Shown here one piece after another: positions 26,778 through 34,517 of a stretch of 64,000 bases of DNA. The stretch is taken from assembly GCA_964564625.1 (NCBI GenBank), contig CAZMBE010000003.1, positions 1-64,000 of the forward strand, read 5' to 3'. Under the pieces are notes generated by a model. It did no database searches. It worked only from the letters and a program-made list of their open reading frames with translations, and was not told the origin of the DNA. Source of the stretch: UBA2185 sp964564625 (lineage in GTDB: Bacteria; Desulfobacterota; Syntrophia; Syntrophales; UBA2185). A program made the position numbers and the translations under genes. Position 1 is the stretch's first letter, and every line of letters starts with the position of its first letter.

Positions 26778-27884
26778 CTACATTATCGATCTGCGGCCGT
26801 TATACCGTTCAATGTCATAATATTTATCCACATCCACGAGCTTCAGCTTGTCGATGATTTCTTTCATTGGCACACTAGTGATTTCACCCCGCACAAGGCT
26901 CACCATGCGTCCGAAGTCTTCATTGATAATCATGTCTACGGCGGCAATACCAAACCATCTGGCCATCAGACGGTCATGTGCGGATGGCGTCCCTCCCCGC
27001 TGTAAATGACTCAATACGAGAGATCGTGCCTCGAAGCCAGTTCTCTTCTCAATTTCATTTGCCACAAAACTCGCTAAGCCCCCAAGTGTGGGATGTCCAA
27101 AGTCATCAATTTTATTATCCCTAAGGAATTCCTTTTTCCCCGAGAGTTTCGCTCCTTCCGAGACCACAATTATTGAATAGTGTATCTCCCGGCCCTTTCT
27201 TTCGCGAAGAAGATCACACACCACATCCATGTCAAAGGCGTATTCTGGTATCAAAATTATATATGCGCCGCTACATTCTCCCCCATGGAGAGCAAGCCAG
27301 CCTGCATGTCGGCCCATCGTTTCAACAACAAAAATGCGGCTGTGAGAACCCGCAGTTGTTCTTAACCGGTCTATTTCCTCCATTATAACATTCACCGCTG
27401 TATCAAAACCAAGTGAATATTCAGTTCCCGTGAGGTCATTGTCAATCGTTTTGGGAATGCCCACCGTCTTTATACCTAACTTATGTAATCTGTATGCAAC
27501 ACCTAGGGTATCTTCACCACCAAGGACAACAAGAACATCAATGCCAAGCTTCTTAACATTTTCTATAAGGATCTCCGAACGATCATTTTTGGGATTAAAT
27601 GGGTTTGTCCGCGATGTCCCTAAGTTTGTTCCACCATAGCGGTCCCACGTGCGAACTATTTCTTCATCGAGATGCTTGAGATATCGATAACGGCTTTTCG
27701 AATCATCCGGATTAATTTCTATTAATCCCTTCCATCCCTCTGCAATACCAACAACCTCAAAGGAAACGGAACGCTTCTCAGCAAGTTTCGGATCAAGCGC
27801 GCTTTTAGTAACCCATTTGATCGCACCATTCAAACCAGGACAATCTCCTCCTCCCGTCAAGATAGCTATCTTTAGATGCATCAT
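26778..27884 (-). CDS. 6-phosphofructokinase, predicted pyrophosphate-dependent
   Basis: The 368-residue protein is a second PFK of a different subgroup. It starts IAILTGGGDCPGLNGAI and has LGGEDTLGVA near residue 121 and PKTIDNDLTG near 143. Asp at the position of Gly104 and Lys at 124 are the classic pair for PPi use, which makes the step reversible. The frame opens at 27890, but the ATG at 27884 lies six bases after GGAGG and is the better start. The gene converges with the ATP-type enzyme, with 53 bases between the stops. A reversible PPi enzyme suits an energy-limited syntroph and gluconeogenic flux. Confidence 0.87.
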   Translation of the reverse strand: MMHLKIAILTGGGDCPGLNGAIKWVTKSALDPKLAEKRSVSFEVVGIAEGWKGLIEINPDDSKSRYRYLKHLDEEIVRTWDRYGGTNLGTSRTNPFNPKNDRSEILIENVKKLGIDVLVVLGGEDTLGVAYRLHKLGIKTVGIPKTIDNDLTGTEYSLGFDTAVNVIMEEIDRLRTTAGSHSRIFVVETMGRHAGWLALHGGECSGAYIILIPEYAFDMDVVCDLLRERKGREIHYSIIVVSEGAKLSGKKEFLRDNKIDDFGHPTLGGLASFVANEIEKRTGFEARSLVLSHLQRGGTPSAHDRLMARWFGIAAVDMIINEDFGRMVSLVRGEITSVPMKEIIDKLKLVDVDKYYDIERYNGRRSIM

Positions 27885-27957
27885 TTTCATCCTCCAATGA
27901 AAATTAAGAAGTACTAATATTTACTTTTGGAATATGTTTGACACTCTCATGACACAG

Positions 27958-27971
27958 TAAGAATATTCTTA
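27958..27971. repeat. 14-bp perfect palindrome upstream of the PPi-PFK
   Basis: TAAGAATATTCTTA is a perfect palindrome about 75 bases before the PFK start. A possible minus-strand promoter, TTGATA with TATTCT 17 bases later, overlaps it. It could be an operator, but chance in AT-rich DNA is possible. Confidence 0.3.
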
Positions 27972-28125
27972 ATATATAAAAATATCAATATCAAGTTTCA
28001 CTGATAGCGTGTGTACATGATAAGCCATGTTATTATACGTTTCTTTACAACTGCACAAAAAAACACTTGCAAAATTCACCATGATGTTTTAGTTGTTGCA
28101 CCTTATCATCCATAGGAGATTTAAT

Positions 28126-28323
28126 ATGTCAAGAATCTGTGCTGTATGCGGCAAAAAGCCTGTTGTCGGCCATAATGTGAGCCACGCAAATAACAAGACA
28201 AAGAGAACATGGTATCCTAACCTGCAGAAACTTCGCTGTGTGGATGAAAAAACAGGAGCCGTAAAACGCACAAGAGTGTGTACAAGATGTATTCGTTCTG
28301 GTTTTGTTAAGAAGGCGCTATAA
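28126..28323 (+). CDS. rpmB: Large ribosomal subunit protein bL28
   Basis: The 65-residue protein starts MSRICAVCGKKPVVGHNVSHANN and contains the L28 core KTKRTWYPNLQKLR. It binds 23S rRNA in the 50S subunit. Four cysteines, at 5 and 8 and in the C-terminal CTRC, form the zinc-binding C+ version of L28. AGGAG stands seven bases before the ATG at 28126. It is a single gene with a terminator-like hairpin about 60 bases after the stop. Confidence 0.97.
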   Translation: MSRICAVCGKKPVVGHNVSHANNKTKRTWYPNLQKLRCVDEKTGAVKRTRVCTRCIRSGFVKKAL

Positions 28324-28380
28324 TTAATTGCTTTAATAGCCTGTCTTTGCCTAACGTAAAATTGTATCATTATACATTAT

Positions 28381-28410
28381 GGGGGAGAGTGATTATACAT
28401 TCCCCCTTTT
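28381..28410 (+). terminator. Intrinsic terminator after rpmB
   Basis: GGGGGA at 28381-28386 pairs with TCCCCC at 28401-28406 around a 14-base loop, followed by TTTT. The loop is longer than usual but the GC stem is strong. Confidence 0.55.
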
Positions 28411-28514
28411 CATTCAAGATGTAATCCACCCTTTGTCAATTTCTTAGCTATATTACACATAATCAATTTGCCAAATAAGCAGAAAGTCTTATCTATACAG
28501 TTATCATTCTTTTC

Positions 28515-28542
28515 TTGACATAACCTCACACACTGTTATTAT
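28515..28542 (+). promoter_or_regulatory. Sigma-70 promoter of recJ
   Basis: TTGACA at 28515-28520 and TATTAT at 28537-28542 are separated by 16 bases, about 65 bases before the recJ ATG. The -10 region overlaps the short palindrome ATTGTAACAAT at 28541-28551. Confidence 0.55.
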
Positions 28543-28606
28543 TGTAACAATTAGGGTAAATAAATTTTGTAATGATATTCTTCAATTTTTTGAAACCCGG
28601 TAAACC

Positions 28607-30349
28607 ATGAAAAGATTAAGATTACCTACTACTCAATGGAAAATATCGGAAGGCAACAGAGATGTTGAAGATTTACTGGTGAAAGAGCTCCAAGTTCACC
28701 ATATCATATCGCGTATTCTAACAAGCCGCCATATTCTAAACACCGAAGATGCGAATAGATATCTATCGCCCTCCTTGAACGATCTGCACAATCCCCTTTT
28801 AATGAAAGATATGCAAAAGGGCGTTCAACGATTAACCGGGGCAATTTATAATCACGAAAAGACAGTGATTTATGGAGATTATGACGCCGATGGCGTGACT
28901 TCGGTTGTTGTGCTACTAAAATTTCTCATGGAAATTAACCATAGTGTATCATACTATATACCGGATCGTATTAAAGAGGGTTATGGTCTGAACAAACCCT
29001 CAATTGATAGAATGAAGGCTGACAATGTTAAGCTCATCGTTACCGTAGATTGCGGTATCTCTGATCATGAACATATATCATATGCCCGAACACTCGGCAT
29101 AGACACTATTATCTTAGATCATCATGAAGTTCCCGGTATTCTTCCTGAAGCAGTTGCGATAATCAATCAAAACCGTAAGGATTGTACATTCCCTTTTAAA
29201 GATCTTGCTGCCGTAGGAATTGTGTTTAATTTTCTTATTGCACTGAGGGGCAAACTACGGAAAGACGGCTTTTGGGAAAGTCGAAAATACCCGAATCTTA
29301 GAGAATATTTAGACCTTGTTGCTCTTGGAACCATCGGAGATATTTGCCCCCTTATCAACGAGAACAGAATATTTACAAAGATCGGTCTCGATCTGATTAC
29401 AGAAGGCAGAAGAGTAGGGTTGCGGGCCTTAATGGAAATTTGTGGCATTGACAGTCAGGTTATCGATACAGGAAAAGCTTCTTTCTGTTTGATTCCAAGG
29501 ATAAACGCCGCAGGACGCATTGCATCGGCGAGCGAAGCAGTTCAGCTTCTCTTAACTGATGATATTGAAGAAGCCAGACGGATCGCATATAATCTGGAAC
29601 TCTATAATCGCAAACGACAGACAATGGAACGGGATATTCTGAACGAAATACTCGAGGAAATAGAAAAAACAACCGATCCGGATAAAGTGAAATCTCTGGT
29701 GTTTGCGTCATATAAATGGCATCCGGGGGTAATTGGTATTGTAGCTTCGAAGCTTGTAGATCGATATTACAGGCCAACTATTCTGATCAGCCTCAAGGAT
29801 GGCGTCGGCAAAGGTTCCGGAAGAAGCATTGCCGACTTTAATATTTATAAGGGATTGAAAGAATGCGACTCGCTGCTCTTATCGTATGGGGGACACCGTT
29901 ACGCAGCCGGCATTTCCATCAAAGAAGAAAATATAAAAATATTCGCCCAAATGCTTGAAGATATTATAAGTAAAAAAGTTAACATTTCTGATTTCATTTC
30001 TCAGACAAATATTGACGCTATGTGTGATCTTAATGATATAAGTTACGATCTTATATCAGAGATCGGCAAACTCGCACCCTTCGGAAGCGGTAATCCTGAG
30101 CCGGTTTTGTGCGTAAGAAATATCAATGTCTCCTCCCAGTCTGTGGTGGGCAATAATCACTTACGCATGCGCGTGAGCGGAAGCGGCGTCTCATACAGTT
30201 CAATTTGGTTCAATAAAGGTCATCTTATTCATTTTCTGTCTGAACCGTCTCTTGATATTGCTTTTACGCCTCACATCAATATGTGGAACGGAGCTGCTGA
30301 CATCCAGCTTAAGATGAAAGATATCTCTTTTCCTGCCTTCAACTGTTAA
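28607..30349 (+). CDS. recJ: Single-stranded-DNA-specific exonuclease RecJ
   Basis: The 580-residue protein is RecJ, a 5'-3' exonuclease of recombination and mismatch repair. The DHH phosphoesterase motifs are visible: DYDADGVTS near residue 91, VDCGIS near 147 and DHHEVPG near 170. The DHHA1 motif GSGRSIADFN lies near 405, and a C-terminal OB-fold follows. Mn/Mg-binding Asp and His residues are intact. It converges with the CoA ligase gene 18 bases beyond the stop. Confidence 0.96.
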   Translation: MKRLRLPTTQWKISEGNRDVEDLLVKELQVHHIISRILTSRHILNTEDANRYLSPSLNDLHNPLLMKDMQKGVQRLTGAIYNHEKTVIYGDYDADGVTSVVVLLKFLMEINHSVSYYIPDRIKEGYGLNKPSIDRMKADNVKLIVTVDCGISDHEHISYARTLGIDTIILDHHEVPGILPEAVAIINQNRKDCTFPFKDLAAVGIVFNFLIALRGKLRKDGFWESRKYPNLREYLDLVALGTIGDICPLINENRIFTKIGLDLITEGRRVGLRALMEICGIDSQVIDTGKASFCLIPRINAAGRIASASEAVQLLLTDDIEEARRIAYNLELYNRKRQTMERDILNEILEEIEKTTDPDKVKSLVFASYKWHPGVIGIVASKLVDRYYRPTILISLKDGVGKGSGRSIADFNIYKGLKECDSLLLSYGGHRYAAGISIKEENIKIFAQMLEDIISKKVNISDFISQTNIDAMCDLNDISYDLISEIGKLAPFGSGNPEPVLCVRNINVSSQSVVGNNHLRMRVSGSGVSYSSIWFNKGHLIHFLSEPSLDIAFTPHINMWNGAADIQLKMKDISFPAFNC

Positions 30350-30367
30350 GACCTCAATTATATTAAC

Positions 30368-31624
30368 CTATTTCCATGTTCGTTCATCAATGATCAATCG
30401 GCCATCTTCTTTCAACGTACCGTGTTGAACGTGTTCCATACGATCAACCTTGACTGTACATATATCTTTAAAAACAGTTTTGAACTTTTCTTCAATAGGT
30501 ATAGTATTTATTGAAGCCTCCTTCGGTTCCATTCTGATCGTTAATATATCTTCATGTGAAATTCTTGCGACGACCAACTGAATTTTTACATCTTTAAAGA
30601 TTTCCTGCATTTTCTTAAGCTGACTCGGCGCAATGAAAAGCCCCCTCACTTTTACCGCATCTCCCACCCTTCCCTCGATGCCGGTTAAGCGGTATGATGT
30701 CCTGCCGCAAGGACAGGGAGACTCTGTAATTTTTGAAAGATCACCCGTTCCAAACCTGAAGAGAAAGAAGATACTGTTGAACCGTGTAACTACTACCTCG
30801 CCCAAACATCCTTTAGGTAATTTCTTGCCCGTTTCCGGGTCAACGATTTCTACAAGGACCTCATCACATATATGCCATCCTTGCTTTTCGGAACACTCGT
30901 ATGCTACGTCACCTACTTCAGTTGCGCCGTACATCTGATATGTATCGATGCCATACTCCTTCTCGAATCTTTTTCGTAGGGAGGGTTGAAGCGGTTCTGC
31001 GGCAAAGCATGCACACCTCATCCTAAAATCACTTTTGAAATCGTACCCCAATTCTTCCGCTTTTTGTATTACGGCCATTAAAAAGCTGGGCGTACCAGTA
31101 TAGGCAGTGACATTAAGATCGCGGATCAATTGTACCTGCTGCTGTGAGCTTGAAGTCCCTGATGGTATAACCGTTGCGCCAACACGCCGTAAACCACCGT
31201 GAAATGTTAGCCCTGCGGCCACCATGTGATAGGAAAAGGCATTGAGAACTATATCTCCTTTGCCTATACCCGCGGCATGATACGCTCTAGCCCATAAATA
31301 ATCATTCTCGGAAAGGTGTGGTTCATAGACGGGACCCGGGGAAATAAAAATTCTGTCAATGGCTACATCGGCATTATAGAGTCCGCCATACGGAAGTTCT
31401 GCTATTTCCATTTCTATTAACTTTTCTCTCGAAATCACCGGAATGCTTTCAAAATCAACGAGTGTGTGAAACAACGATGGATCAAGATTCAAGTCAGAAA
31501 TCATCTCTCTGACGCGACGTGATTTCCGATAGCCCATTTTCAACATTTCAATTATTTGCAATGTTTGCCGACGTTCTCTTTCTTCAACAGGAGCACACTC
31601 TTTATGATCAAAAAAATTAGCCAT
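30368..31624 (-). CDS. PaaK-like adenylate-forming CoA ligase
   Basis: The 418-residue protein is of the phenylacetate-CoA ligase family. It has FISPGPVYEPHLS early on, the A5-like YQMYGATEVGDVAYEC near 225-240 and the RFGTGDLSKI motif near 305. The PCPCGRTSYRLTGIEGRVGDAVKVRG segment near 318-343 is the PaaK C-terminal hallmark. It should activate an aryl or acyl acid with ATP and CoA, or run in reverse to make ATP. The usual P-loop TSG(S/T)TG appears altered (SPGPVYEP), so the substrate or step may differ. The ATG at 31624 has GGAGA seven bases upstream. It is the last gene of the Liv operon, 16 bases after livF. Confidence 0.82.
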   Translation of the reverse strand: MANFFDHKECAPVEERERRQTLQIIEMLKMGYRKSRRVREMISDLNLDPSLFHTLVDFESIPVISREKLIEMEIAELPYGGLYNADVAIDRIFISPGPVYEPHLSENDYLWARAYHAAGIGKGDIVLNAFSYHMVAAGLTFHGGLRRVGATVIPSGTSSSQQQVQLIRDLNVTAYTGTPSFLMAVIQKAEELGYDFKSDFRMRCACFAAEPLQPSLRKRFEKEYGIDTYQMYGATEVGDVAYECSEKQGWHICDEVLVEIVDPETGKKLPKGCLGEVVVTRFNSIFFLFRFGTGDLSKITESPCPCGRTSYRLTGIEGRVGDAVKVRGLFIAPSQLKKMQEIFKDVKIQLVVARISHEDILTIRMEPKEASINTIPIEEKFKTVFKDICTVKVDRMEHVQHGTLKEDGRLIIDERTWK

Positions 31625-31640
31625 AGACATTCTCCATTCA

Positions 31641-32444
31641 CTAGAGCCATCTCTTCCTACGACGATATGACTTGACGTCTTTATACGATTTAAGAGTTCC
31701 CGATGCCCCCATACCGAGGTAAAATTCTTTTATATCGGGATTCTCTACTAGGTTCTTTGCAGTTCCTTCCATGACTATTTTACCGTTTTCCATGACATAA
31801 CCATAATCAGAAATCTGCAGGGCCATATTCGCGTTCTGTTCTACGAGAAGAATGCTTGTACCCTGTTCTTCATTTATCTTTTTTATAATCTGGAATATTT
31901 CAAGCACAACCATCGGGGCAAGCCCAAGAGAAGGCTCATCCAAGAGTAACAGCTCAGGATGTGCCATCAAAGCCCTCCCCATTACAATCATTTGCAACTC
32001 TCCGCCGCTGCAGTATCCCGCAAGTATTTTTCTTCTTTTTAGAATGGCCGGAAAATAATGATACACCATTTCTAGGTCTTTTTTATACGGTTTTCCCCAC
32101 CTGATAGCGGTTCCCACAATGAGGTTTTCTTCTACTGTCAAATATTTGAAAGGTTGACGACCCTCCAGGACCTGGATTATACCTTTACGCGTAATGACTT
32201 CCGGAGCCTGATTTTGAATCGTCTCCCCCTCATACATTATTGTTCCGTCTGTTACCTTTCCGTTTTCTGATTTAAGCAGTCCCGATATTGCCCTTAATGT
32301 GGTTGTTTTCCCGGCACCATTGCTTCCCAGGAGCGACACTATACTCTTCTTTTTTGCAGTGAGTGATACTCCCTTGAGTACCTGAATCACATCTGAATAG
32401 ACGACGGATATATTATTGATCTCGAGAATAGTAATACTTGTCAT
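31641..32444 (-). CDS. livF: Liv-type ABC transporter ATP-binding protein LivF
   Basis: The 267-residue ATPase has Walker A GSNGAGKTT near 42, the Q-loop LEGRQPF, the signature CSGGELQMIVMGRAL and Walker B LLLLDEPSLGLAP near 160. A C-terminal tail LKSYKDVKSYRRRKRWL is longer and more basic than in E. coli LivF and recurs in deltaproteobacterial homologues linked to CoA ligases. It powers uptake together with LivG. The ATG at 32444 follows AGAGGT by seven bases; a GTG five codons earlier is less likely. Confidence 0.92.
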   Translation of the reverse strand: MTSITILEINNISVVYSDVIQVLKGVSLTAKKKSIVSLLGSNGAGKTTTLRAISGLLKSENGKVTDGTIMYEGETIQNQAPEVITRKGIIQVLEGRQPFKYLTVEENLIVGTAIRWGKPYKKDLEMVYHYFPAILKRRKILAGYCSGGELQMIVMGRALMAHPELLLLDEPSLGLAPMVVLEIFQIIKKINEEQGTSILLVEQNANMALQISDYGYVMENGKIVMEGTAKNLVENPDIKEFYLGMGASGTLKSYKDVKSYRRRKRWL

Positions 32445-32456
32445 ATAAATACCTCT

Positions 32457-32490
32457 CACCCTCCCCCTCTTATGAAGAGGTAAGTGGGTG
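32457..32490. repeat. Palindromic element between livM and livF
   Basis: CCTCTT at 32466-32471 pairs with AAGAGG at 32475-32480 around ATG, and the outer CACCC/GGGTG arms at 32457-32461 and 32486-32490 extend it. It sits in the only long gap of the operon, just upstream of the livF ribosome site. It could influence livF translation or message processing. Related motifs occur near 1311 and 1448. Confidence 0.4.
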
Positions 32491-32552
32491 TGATCGGTCC
32501 TTAGAGTCGACGGGAAAGTGCTATGTAAAGACTTGTGATGTCCCCCAAAATT

Positions 32553-33623
32553 TTAATACGGGAATGGCCATAACCTGAAATGGGAGCGAATAATACGCCA
32601 TATTTCTGCAAGTCCGCGCGGTTCGAAGAGAATGAACATTATTATTGCCATTCCAAAGAAAAATTCTCTCAATGGCGCTACATTCATACCTGCAGTCGTA
32701 AATACTCCCACGTTCATCAGTATGTCCGTCACAATACGAAGAATCTCATTTAAAAATGTTATAAAAATGGCACCATAAATGGATCCTGTAATACTTCCAA
32801 GCCCTCCGATTATTACCATCGCAATATATTCAACGGAAAGTCCTAAATTAAATGGCTCTGAAGTAATGCTGATCATATAATATGCCCAAAGAGCACCGGC
32901 AACTCCGGCATAAAACGAGCTGATGCCAAATGACAGGAGCTTATATCCAAATATTGGGATACCCATACCCTCTGCGGCGCGATCGTTATCGCGAATAGCG
33001 ATAAAGGCTCGTCCGAATTTTGTCCGCATGACATTTGTCGCGATCCAAGTCATAGAGACAAGGCATGAAAAAATCACAAAAAAGAAGCTTTGATCATTAT
33101 CGAGTCTGAATCCAAAAATATTTGGCCTGGGGATTGTGATTCCCATAGTGCCTTTTGTCAAACTTTCCCAGTGAATCAATACATATTCGATGATAATTTG
33201 TCCCGCGAGTGTCGCAATTGTGAGATACAGTCCTTTGAGACGCCCTGAGGGTATGCCAAAAACCATCCCTACGAGGGCTGAGATCAATCCAGCAAGCGGA
33301 ATACTGAGAAGAAAGGGTACGTCAAGTGACGTGGCAAGTATCGCGGCAGCATACGCTCCAACTCCGATAAAAGCCCCGTGACCTAAAGATATCTGACCTG
33401 TGAAACCTATGAGAATATTTAGCCCGATCGCAGCAATGGATACAATCCCTATTGTGTTGAGAACATACAGAAAATAAGGGCTACTTACGAATGGTAAAAC
33501 AAAAAAAAGAAATAATATTCCTATGCACAGCCAGAATCTGCCGAAATCTGTTTCGAAGATAGTGAGTTCCTGAGAATATCTTTCATGATAATTACCACAC
33601 GGGTGGAAGCGAAATTTTTTCAT
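32553..33623 (-). CDS. livM: Liv-type ABC transporter permease LivM
   Basis: The 356-residue protein is a LivM permease with about nine to ten membrane helices. Its conserved stretches are GLNILIGFTGQISLGHGAFIGVGAYAAA near 75-102 and the coupling region AIRDNDRAAEGMGI near 215. It pairs with LivH to form the membrane pore for amino acid or carboxylic acid uptake. The ATG at 33623 follows AAGG by five bases and lies eight bases after livH; a TTG seven codons earlier would overlap livH. Confidence 0.93.
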   Translation of the reverse strand: MKKFRFHPCGNYHERYSQELTIFETDFGRFWLCIGILFLFFVLPFVSSPYFLYVLNTIGIVSIAAIGLNILIGFTGQISLGHGAFIGVGAYAAAILATSLDVPFLLSIPLAGLISALVGMVFGIPSGRLKGLYLTIATLAGQIIIEYVLIHWESLTKGTMGITIPRPNIFGFRLDNDQSFFFVIFSCLVSMTWIATNVMRTKFGRAFIAIRDNDRAAEGMGIPIFGYKLLSFGISSFYAGVAGALWAYYMISITSEPFNLGLSVEYIAMVIIGGLGSITGSIYGAIFITFLNEILRIVTDILMNVGVFTTAGMNVAPLREFFFGMAIIMFILFEPRGLAEIWRIIRSHFRLWPFPY

Positions 33624-33630
33624 TCTCACC

Positions 33631-34509
33631 TTACACCCTTTCAATTTCCTTCAGACCGAAGAGTCCATAAGGTTTTACCATTAGAATGAATACAAGAATG
33701 ATATATGGTACAACATCACGGAGGGATGGTGAAAGATAACCACCAGTGAATGTTTCAAGAACTCCAATAATAAGACCGCCTATAATAGCACCGCCAATAC
33801 TATCCAAACCACCAAGAATAACCACAGGGAATACCTTGAGACCGATGGCGCTGAGATCATGCACATTTATGCCATTAATTACACCAAGTACAATTCCGCT
33901 CATGCCTGCTACGAGTGCGGCAATGGCCCAGGATAACGCAAACACTTTCTGGACATGAACTCCCAAGGAAAGGGCAGCTTTTTGGTTATCTGCTACAGAC
34001 CTCATAAAGATCCCCTGTGAGGAATACTTAAAGAAAATGCCAAAAAGTATAAGAAATATCATACCGATAATGATAGCTGCTGAATAGACAGGTGGTATGT
34101 TGATTACATCCCACTGAATACTCAAAAATTTAGGGAGGAATTCAGGATACGTCTGCAAATTACCTCCCCACACCAGAAGCATCATACCTTTGAACATGGA
34201 AGCCAGTCCTACTGTAAGCATGATTACGTAGATAAGGTGCTCACCGATGAGAGGACGTAAAAAGAAGCGCTCAATGAAAAATCCAAGAATAAAACAACCC
34301 ACAAGAGTTACAAGAAACGCGACTGCTATCGGCAATTGAGCCCACGTTATCATAGCAAGAAAAAAGAACGCTCCTAACGCAAGCAATTCTCCGTGGGCAA
34401 AATTAAGCACGCTGGACGATTTGAAAATCATCACAAATCCCATAGCAGAAAGGCCGTATAAAAATCCTATACTTAGACCGTTTATTAAAAGTTGAAGGAA
34501 AAAACTCAT
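33631..34509 (-). CDS. livH: Liv-type ABC transporter permease LivH
   Basis: The 292-residue protein has eight or so membrane helices and the LivH signatures. These are LINGLSIGFLYGLSAMGFVMIFKSSSVLNFAHGE at the N-terminus, the GGLDSIGGAIIGGLIIGVLE stretch near 230-250 and a C-terminal VLIVKPYGLFG-like end. It forms the membrane channel with LivM. It starts eight bases after the acyl-CoA synthetase stop, which places the synthetase inside the transporter operon. Confidence 0.94.
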   Translation of the reverse strand: MSFFLQLLINGLSIGFLYGLSAMGFVMIFKSSSVLNFAHGELLALGAFFFLAMITWAQLPIAVAFLVTLVGCFILGFFIERFFLRPLIGEHLIYVIMLTVGLASMFKGMMLLVWGGNLQTYPEFLPKFLSIQWDVINIPPVYSAAIIIGMIFLILFGIFFKYSSQGIFMRSVADNQKAALSLGVHVQKVFALSWAIAALVAGMSGIVLGVINGINVHDLSAIGLKVFPVVILGGLDSIGGAIIGGLIIGVLETFTGGYLSPSLRDVVPYIILVFILMVKPYGLFGLKEIERV

Positions 34510-34517
34510 ATAGTTAT

